NCBI GenBank assembly: GCA_022578965.1
Contig: MU400577.1
Location: 62,001-126,000 of the forward strand
DNA: 64,000 nt
Source: Xylaria sp. FL1777
Lineage: Eukaryota; Ascomycota; Sordariomycetes; Xylariales; Xylariaceae
Direction: 5' to 3'
Position numbers and translations under genes: made by a program. The notes under the pieces are model-generated. The model saw nothing but the letters and a program-made list of their open reading frames with translations. It was not told where the DNA came from and searched no databases. Each line of letters starts with the position of its first letter. Position 1 is the stretch's first letter. Shown here one piece after another: positions 56,900 through 64,000 of this stretch.

Positions 56900-59232
56900 T
56901 TAAACAACATTACCAGCCATGCCCATGAACAGAGCATGGATGGCCAAACTTAGTGTCCAGAAGCCAACCTTTTTGAAGCGGCGGACACGGCTCTGTTGGT
57001 CTTCGACATCGCTTGCGAAGGCGGTGTAGACCTCGGCCGAGGTATCGTCCATCAGACCACAGTCGTAAATGGTCCAGGCACCGTCGAAATCTGACGCCCG
57101 CTTAACGATGCGGCACCCGATTGGTATGTAAGTACGTTTTGCGTTGATGTAAGCTACAATGGGGCGGACGAGTGCTTGGTTCACGTAAGATAAGTTCGAA
57201 GTGAAAACAGGCACCGTCGCCTTGACGTCGTTGAGATGAATTCGCAAATCCATCACCAGGTATCGAGGTGGCTCCTCATCAGATGGCGATGGGCTTGGGA
57301 CTGATATAATATCATGGTCATGGGATTGTGCCGGCTGATCGTTATCCAGATCAACCACGTTCGGCACCTCAGCGTCTTGAATAGGACTTGACTCGTTGAT
57401 AATAATTGTCTTCTTTTGACGGATTGGTCTGTCGAGGATATGTAGGTATCTGTTTGACGTGACTGCTTCTTCGAGTCGGTCATAGAAATCAGACATCACC
57501 TTCGTGATGCTATCGTCATCATCGTGTGGAAACCGGACGTCAGCCACAATGTCAACGTTGCCCTCATAAATCCAACCAAAAGGCCCTTCAACCCCACGGT
57601 TAAGATGGTCAATCTTCAGGCCATCTATCCGCAGGCGGCTATGCTTCTTCCATGCATCGGGCTCACCTAGAGGGTCGGCTGATCGATCTTGCCCAGCTAG
57701 AACCCCGTGAACCTGCCGAGGATGTATCGTGAAGAGGGACCCATCATATGATCCCGACATGTGATTTGCGGACAAAAAGTCGTAAAACAGATATCGTTTA
57801 CGGAGCTGAGGTAGCTCACACGAGTATATGCTGACTGAGAACGGTCTAAAGCCGCTTGGTTGGTGAACAGTAATGAGCAGGTCTTCCATCTTGAAAGAAT
57901 CAATCTCGAAGTCTCCAGGTTGATGTTCATGCCGATGAGATAAAGGATCCGTATGTTGATCCGACCACTTGACAGACGTTCTATCCATGACGCCACGAAC
58001 ACCCTTGATTTCAACATCTTTAAGGAGTCCCTTACCGTTCCACCACTTGACAAACGACAATGTTACGTTAACAGTATTGAGTGTAACGTCAAATTGTGTG
58101 TAGTTCCCATCATCATCTTCTTCGACGGCTGGAGATTCTTTATCAGAGCCTCGTTCCGCGGCTGCAACAGCGGCAGCATTGGAGGACGAGCCTTTGCTGA
58201 CAGATGACTTGATCTGTCCGGGTCGTCGTGAAACAAAGACATTACGGAAACTGATAACACCGTCTTTCCATCGCGGGACAATCGCCGATTCGAAAATGAC
58301 GGTTAATCCAGCGGACTCGGTTAAATAATCTCCAACCCACCGAGCAAGTGTTTCTGGGCCATGTTAGCGTCGGGGAACTTGACGAACATCTGATCGTACT
58401 GACCTTGAGCAACGACTGTATTGATCGAGAGAATGAGAATCGAGAAGAATGTTGTCGTCCCAACCAAAATCCAGACAAGATGACCGAAAAGGAACCATGA
58501 GACGAAGGCGCCCCATTCATCAATATTCCAGGGTCTCATGCTTCGTATCGAGGCCCACTTGAGTCGTACCTTCAGACGTTCCCAAAAGCCGTTGGCTGCG
58601 GCAAGGAACTCTTCTTTGGTTGGTCGATGAGGTAAATGTGGCAAGTGTGGGATTGCTGGCAAATGAAAATATTTTGACATGGACGATTCCGTGTCAGATA
58701 GCTTCGGTTCTGGCTGGGACTCGTATGCACTAGGAGACTTTTTTGGTTGAACTTCAGTCGTCTCTGCTCTGCCATTGTGCGACTTGGATGACTTCGTTCT
58801 TCGATGTAGCCTCGTCGTCCGGCCACGGCTGGTATGTATCGCTCGAGGCCATGCTTGTGCCGCCGACTTGGCGGCATTCAAGATGGAGGACGTGCTCCCG
58901 GATACGGTAGAATCGGCGGCGGCGGAGCATGTGGCAGCAACGGTGCTAGCTGTTGAAGAGTTTGGGGCAAGGGTGACGAGCAACAGTCCCCCCGATGTAC
59001 ATTTACGCCGAGCATTGCTGGTGCAGGGCCGTGATATTCGAAGAAACGGTGACCAGGGAGCTTTGGAGAAGAGCGGGCGGGGCGAGGGGAAGAGAGAAGC
59101 AGACTGGTTAAGGCGGAGGGGATTTGGAGGGTATTGCTTCGGCGACACTCGTGAAGAAAGATCGACAGCTTCGTAAAGGGTCCGTAGCACATGTCGCCCC
59201 AACCACGGGACGGTTGATCTAGCCGAAGACAT
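56900..59232 (-). CDS. MDM31: Mitochondrial distribution and morphology protein Mdm31/Mdm32
   Basis: Two exons, complement(join(56900..58353,58404..59232)), give 760 residues. The 50-bp intron has donor GTCAGT, branch GCTAAC and acceptor CCCAG, and restores INTVVAQETLARWVGDYLTES. A long Ser/Arg-rich presequence precedes RAIHTSRGRTTRLHRRTK, a likely mitochondrial processing area. The first membrane segment is WFLFGHLVWILVGTTTFFSI at about residue 255-275. The intermembrane-space domain includes LTVIFESAIVPRWKDGVI, FRNVFVSRRPGQIKSS, KGVRGVMDRTSVKW, YLFYDFLSANHMSGSYDGSL and RLRIDGLKIDHLNRGVEGP. A second membrane segment is near the C-terminus (VGFWTLSLAIHALFMGMAG). Inner-membrane Mdm31/Mdm32 shapes mitochondria and supports lipid homeostasis. 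Divergent from PNO1. Confidence 0.95.
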
Positions 59233-59968
59233 TACAGGAACAGTTCATCGTGACCGCTTAGTTAGCATCGTCATCGTAGTGGAACTCTCTCTCTCTCCCC
59301 CGCTAAGTGAGTCAAGACGACCTGTAAAGTACAGGACCTGTAAAATGGTTGGGTGCTGGGCGATGTTGTGTTGTGTATCTCCGACAGGCAATTCGGAATA
59401 TAATCTAAGAAGCAACTGGCAGGTGAAAGGCGAATCGATGATTATGTCAGGACCGAGGTCGAGTGAGGGTGGGAGGAATGAATCACTGCAGCAGATGGAG
59501 TCTGGGGAGACCAGGGCAAAATCCGTCACTGACAGAACCTTCTTAGTGACGGTGACGCGCTAAATCCGAAAACCTTGGAAGGTAAGTCGAGCCGCGCTAG
59601 GTAGATTCGGTACCCACTTTAACATCATTATGCTAAAGGGCTATGATCCCTGTCACTTGTTTTCAGGCTTGCATATGAATTTTGGTTATCGATAAGAATT
59701 ATTTATTTTTTTAACGTTCAGCCCAGACATCCCACCAGAGATCCCACCATGCGCCAAAGTCCCCACACCTTATCGATTGATTTTCATCGCTACGAATCTG
59801 AGGAGCCTGTACCACCACAAGCCACGACCTACATGTAAATCTCCCACACACCAGCAAGCTAACCAGCTGTTCTGCTTATTTCCGCATCGCTACCGAGCTT
59901 TCGAGTAACAAGTCACATACACCACGCAACGTCGAGTTGAATACTGCAGACAGAACCGAACAAGCACC
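59233..59968. promoter_or_regulatory. Divergent MDM31 / PNO1 promoter region
   Basis: 736 bp separate the two start codons. A CT-rich run (59285-59300) lies close to the MDM31 start. No clear TATA or known binding site stands out, and no ORF is supported. Confidence 0.4.
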
Positions 59969-61379
59969 ATGCCGGCGCCAACCGCTCCCCTCAGACCTGT
60001 GGTCGACGATGCCCCTGCTGCCAACGCCCCCCTGCCAGAACCCGACAATGACGAAGAATTCGCTCTAGAGGGAATGAATGATCTACCAGAGGCGAGCGCC
60101 ATACAAGTGTCTGCCGCCGCTCAGGGAGAGGACATGGAAATAGTCGACGAGGAGGACCGGCCGCATTTTCCCCAGGTCCAGGCTGATGCCGGCTCATTTC
60201 GCGTCCAGTCTCGTAAAGTGCCTGTGCCCCCTCATCGCTTTTCACCACTTAAGAGCAACTGGCCTCAGATATACCGTACGTTGCCGAGAACTGTCCATGC
60301 CCTGTTCCCCTTCGTTCCATACTTGGTCGTACAGTCGTGAGGGTGGAATGTTGACCCAGGGTGGCCTATAGCTCCGCTTTGTGAACATTTGAAACTTGCA
60401 GTCCGGTTAGTTGCTCATATTTTCAAGAACTCTGAGGGATTCGTCCTTGTGGATTTCGTATACTTGGAGACATACGCTAAGACTCTTGCTAGGATGAACG
60501 TAAAATATAAGGCGTAAGTATTTTAAGGGGTCGCTTTCCTTTATTTAACAGATTCCAGGAGGACCCTACGATGCTTCCTACTCTATATCTACAGATCGCC
60601 AAAAGAACCCATGATCCTACCTTATATGGCATTCGCTGACTTATCGGTACTACAAGAGTTGAGCTGCGCAACTCGAAAGCCTCAGCTCCCGGCGCTCTCC
60701 AAAAGGGAGAAGATTTTATCAAGGTGAGATAGAGCTCCATCTTGATGAATTTCATCGTTTTAGTCTGACAGCTACTAACAAACATGATGTAGGCATTCTG
60801 TTTGGGCTTCGAGGTGCAAGATGCTATAGCTTTATTAAGATTGGACGATTTAGTATGTATCAAACTATCTATAATTGGTCTTTGAAGGTTTATTGGGTGC
60901 GGCAACTTTGACATCATGAGCTAACCTTTGCATAGTACCTCGAAACATTTGAGATCAAAGATGTGAAGACTCTAACAGGAGACCATCTCGCACGCGCCAT
61001 AGGCAGAATTGCTGTCAGGGCACCCTACCCACCCATACTCTTTGCGACATGGCTGACTTGAACTTCAGGGTAATCAAGGGAAAACGAAATTCGCCATTGA
61101 AAATGGTAAGAGGAGAGGTCCATGACATAAACTTGATAACTGACCTGATTTAGCGTCCCGAACCCGCATCGTACTCGCCGACAGTAAAGTGCACATCCTT
61201 GGAGCGTTAGTACTACAAAGACTAAAAACATAGACTTCTTGGGCTGACTTGCGCAACTCAGGTTTAAAAATATTCAAATTGCTCGGAGCAGCGTAGTAAA
61301 TCTGATTCTCGGAAAACCTCCTGGCAAAGTCTACAACAACTTGCGAACCGTATCTGCACGCATGAAGGAGAGATTTTAA
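59969..61379 (+). CDS. PNO1: KH-domain pre-rRNA processing factor Pno1/Dim2
   Basis: Nine exons, join(59969..60275,60372..60405,60493..60513,60657..60723,60793..60852,60936..61013,61069..61105,61154..61205,61262..61379), give 257 residues; eight introns of 48-143 bp are all GT-AG and in phase. The N-terminal 80 residues are acidic and disordered. The core reads [109 protein letters not shown] (the KH GxxG-type loop region), [20 protein letters not shown] and [20 protein letters not shown]. Pno1 is a small-subunit processome protein needed for 18S maturation. The longest exon is only 307 bp, so no single frame reveals it. Confidence 0.95.
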
Positions 61380-63119
61380 TCTAGTGCAGAGAAGAGAACA
61401 CCTCCATCTGGTTCTAAACTTCCAAGAAGGACCAGATGATCACCTATCATCCTGGATACATTCGGCAGTTGTCCGAACTAGCAATGAAATACACTCATGC
61501 TCTCATAACTACCCGTTGCGTAGCCGGTATGAAGCTAGCAAAACACCTAAAGCATTTCAACCGGTTCAACCATAAAGCATATTCACGAGAAGAGGAGGTA
61601 GGCAGGTTTGATATCACATACCTACCTAGATGCTAGGCCATACTGGCAAGTCAAATATTCGACTTGCATCCTGCCTAAGTATTACCTGGACTGTCTCATC
61701 TTTCTCTACTTTTTCACCATGGGCGCCTCCCTGGACGCCCCCAGTTCAATTACGAGGCACTTTCGACTTTCTGGTTGCAACATCTCATCTTTTCGTTGCA
61801 ATTCTCATGACAGGGATCGCCGCACTTGGATTTGGACGGCATAAGTATGAGGCGTGAGCAATCTATGACCTAGATTATCTACTGTTCGACAGTTCTTTTA
61901 TCTCTGCCACACCGCCATGAAATCATGAATGATGCTCAACTGACTACGACGTTGATTATTTCGAGGATTATGGCAATCGATATAGCGCAGATACTAGGGA
62001 ATAGGATAAGGAAAATATGATACTCCATCGTTCAAGATCCCGACGATCCCGACTGTTGGCAGGAAGAAGCTAATAGGACGACGTTACTGCTTGGCAGTTC
62101 GGATCACCCGGCGCAATAGGAATTGATTAATTACAATTACCACAAAGATATACATGTAATGTGAGTCTTTAATGTAGTGGTTCACGAGTCCTCAAGCTTT
62201 CTAAGCTAGAACAAGTGTGCATAGATCTCTATGTCTTAATTCCTGAAGAATGGATAATAGTTCATAGTTTATGCTGGCGTAGTATACATATAGGTAGAGA
62301 GACTCATCCATCCATCCCGCCAGCAAACATCGACAGCCAAGAAAAAGGAAGAGGGCCTCCCACCGATCCTGACACAGTCAGTCCTACGGGATGAAGCATG
62401 CATACGGTATACCTACTCACTCACTCACGCATACGCATACGCATACCTACGAAATAAGAGGATCAAAGCCAAGAATTTCCCCCCTGCACAATGCCTAGAT
62501 GCCCAGAACTGCCCAGCCCCCCACCCAATGCTTTTTTTATACCATGTACGTATCTCGATACATTGTAGTGTAGCTTAAGTACTGTAGGACTGACAGATGC
62601 TACCTTACCTAGGGTCATAACACTCCAATTATAATTCATTTACACCACGCACGCCATGCTATATCACTTGGCAGTTATGAGGTCTGTTGGTTTAGTGTAA
62701 TTGCCTATTAGGACTGCCTACCTACACTAGTAATCAGTATGCTTACTGGGTTTAATATTTTTGTTTATGCTTGGCCGACATGGGAGGCCATCACAACGAT
62801 GTCCGAGTATACATGTTAATGTTAGCAGAATGTAATGACTCCAGGTGACATTCGTTTCAAGCTCTACTCCAATCGTAGAGTTATCCACCTGGTAGCTAGC
62901 GCTTCATGAGGAGTCCTAAGATACACCACCATACCAAACACGGAGAGTAGGACACCACATAGGCAGTAGAATTACCAAGGTTTCACTCGCAATTGTTCAC
63001 GAAAAGACAACGGAATGTTGTGAAAGTAAAAGACGACGCTGTATGTAAATACAAGGAGATTATCAAATTATATACAGAAAGAAATAAGACCAAGACAAAG
63101 AGCCATCAGTCTCCGTATT
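61380..63119. other. Intergenic region with one doubtful exon
   Basis: Mostly AT-rich with TACCTA words and a (GCATAC)3 run at about 62430-62450. A frame at 61700-61857 reads FDFLVATSHLFVAILMTG then IAALGFGRHKYEA, a plausible membrane helix, but no start or matching exon was found, so it is not called. Confidence 0.45.
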
Positions 63120-63969
63120 TTAGTTTCCACTCAAAATCGCTGCCGAAGCCTTCTCGGAAATCATCATGATGGGAATCACAACGAAAGTACCAGGGATCTT
63201 AGGGAAAACGGAGGCATCAACGACACGGAGGCCACGTGTGCCGCGAACCTTGAAGTTGCCGTCGAGAACAGCCATAGTGTCATTATCGGCACCAATCTTG
63301 TTTGAGCACGAGGCGTGGTGACCCCAAGCTTCCTCCGTAACCCACTCCTTGAGCTCATCATCGGTTTGGTATTCCTTAGTAGGCCAGAAGACATTAGGCA
63401 GGCCATCAATGTCTGGTACCTCCTCAAAGAACTTCTGGGCCATACGGATACCTTCAACCATGGCATAGGCGTCCTTGTCGGCCTCCTCCTTAGGCAGTCC
63501 TTCGTAGAGGGTGTGGAAAGTAATAAGAGGGGTATCACGGGGGTTAGCACTGGTCAGCTCGACAGTACCAGCAGTGTTGCGGGTGTGAGCCTTAAGCACG
63601 AGCCATGACCACCAGGTCTTGTTGTCGGCCGTTGCAGCGTTCGACGAGTAGCCGGGGTAGAAACCATTGAACAGCGCGGGGAAACCGCCAATCCAGAGAT
63701 CCTGCTCACCATCCTCGGAGTAGCTTGACGTCCAGAAAGCACCGCTGAAGACTTGGTTGGATGCGTAGGTACCCTTGGCGGCGCCGGTGTTGTTAGGGTT
63801 GACGTACTGGGCCCAGCACGGGTCATCTGAGGTACCGAGGTATGTGCAGGCGAGAATGCGAGTGAAGTTAGTGGGGTAGTTGGCGTTCACGCTGACCTCC
63901 AGACGATCCTGGAGGTTCTTGCCGACACCGGGAAGATCGACAACGACGGAAATGTTCCACTTCTGAAGT
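63120..63969 (-). CDS. GMC-family FAD oxidoreductase (C-terminal part)
   Basis: Only the last exon is in the window: it begins at 63969 after an acceptor TCTATAG and ends at TAA 63122-63120. The rest, including the FAD-binding Rossmann region, lies beyond the right edge. The exon starts LQKWNISVVVDLPGVGKNLQ (DRLEV follows), the GVGxNLQD motif shared by GMC enzymes. The GMC C-terminal domain follows: TVELTSANPRDTPLITF, EEAWGHHASCSNKIG with the active-site His, and FKVRGTRGLRVVDASVFPKI then PGTFVVIPIMMISEKASAA. The second active-site position, usually His or Asn a little before MIAEKA, is replaced by a hydrophobic PGTFVVIP stretch, as in some fungal dehydrogenase-like clades. The substrate cannot be predicted. 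The upstream sequence 63970-64000 is intron. Confidence 0.93.
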
Positions 63970-64000
63970 CTATAGATGAAAGATTAGTATATGCAGAGAA

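Noticed and set aside
61630..61857. Frame with a plausible membrane helix (FLVATSHLFVAILMTGIAAL)
   Set aside because: No ATG context, no paired exon and no clear splice sites; it was considered as a small OST-type membrane protein but the match was not convincing.
1..64000. CRISPR arrays, bacterial operons, biosynthetic cluster
   Set aside because: No spaced direct-repeat array exists, gene structure is clearly fungal, and no PKS, NRPS or terpene synthase is present.

Overview
The window is nuclear DNA of a filamentous ascomycete, most likely a Sordariomycete or close relative. The evidence is short GT-AG introns (mostly 48-200 bp) with CTAAC-type branch points, long AT-rich intergenic stretches full of TACCTAGGTA-like words, and fungal families (HET, FunK1, fungal SLATT, GliK-like cyclotransferase, MDM31, glycogen debranching enzyme, alternative oxidase). 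I cannot name the species from the sequence alone.

Layout. 1-2.4 kb: 3' part of a MutL-family mismatch-repair gene (MLH2/hPMS1-like) running in from the left edge. 3.4-4.9 kb (-): two-exon fungal SLATT membrane protein with a long coiled coil. 7.5-8.5 kb (-): short-chain dehydrogenase. 10.2-11.6 kb (+): GliK-like gamma-glutamylcyclotransferase with a membrane tail. 12.0-13.5 kb (-): NAD-dependent glycerol-3-phosphate dehydrogenase. 16.6-21.3 kb (+): glycogen debranching enzyme. 22.1-22.9 kb (+): predicted small secreted protein, visible only after splicing. 23.6-25.6 kb (-): large uncharacterised protein. 30.5-33.0 kb (+): HET-domain protein. 36.4-37.6 kb (+): alternative oxidase. 38-40.7 kb: AT-rich land of decayed inverted-repeat elements. 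41.0-44.8 kb (-): ATP1, F1 ATP synthase alpha, with seven exons. 45.8-48.0 kb (+): second HET-like gene. 48.6 kb: assembly gap beside a period-9 microsatellite. 49.4-50.7 kb (+): NAD(P)H-hydrate dehydratase. 51.7-53.5 kb (+): FunK1 kinase. 54.3-55.6 kb (+): eIF3j. 56.9-59.2 kb (-): MDM31. 60.0-61.4 kb (+): PNO1/DIM2 in nine exons. 63.1 kb to the right edge (-): C-terminal part of a GMC oxidoreductase.

Most genes are unrelated housekeeping genes. Loose themes are carbon and redox metabolism (glycogen, glycerol-3-phosphate, AOX, ATP synthase, NADHX repair) and self/non-self or conflict-type proteins (two HET genes, SLATT, FunK1). I see no biosynthetic cluster.

The most striking observation is in ATP1. 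Five of its six introns are 55-212 bp, but the fifth is 1507 bp and carries, in sense orientation, a complete 374-residue ORF with a GIY-YIG nuclease-like domain and two C2H2 zinc fingers. A decayed, internally deleted second copy of part of that ORF lies just upstream in the same intron. This looks like a homing-type selfish element living in a spliceosomal intron of an essential nuclear gene. It is a hypothesis, but a specific and testable one.
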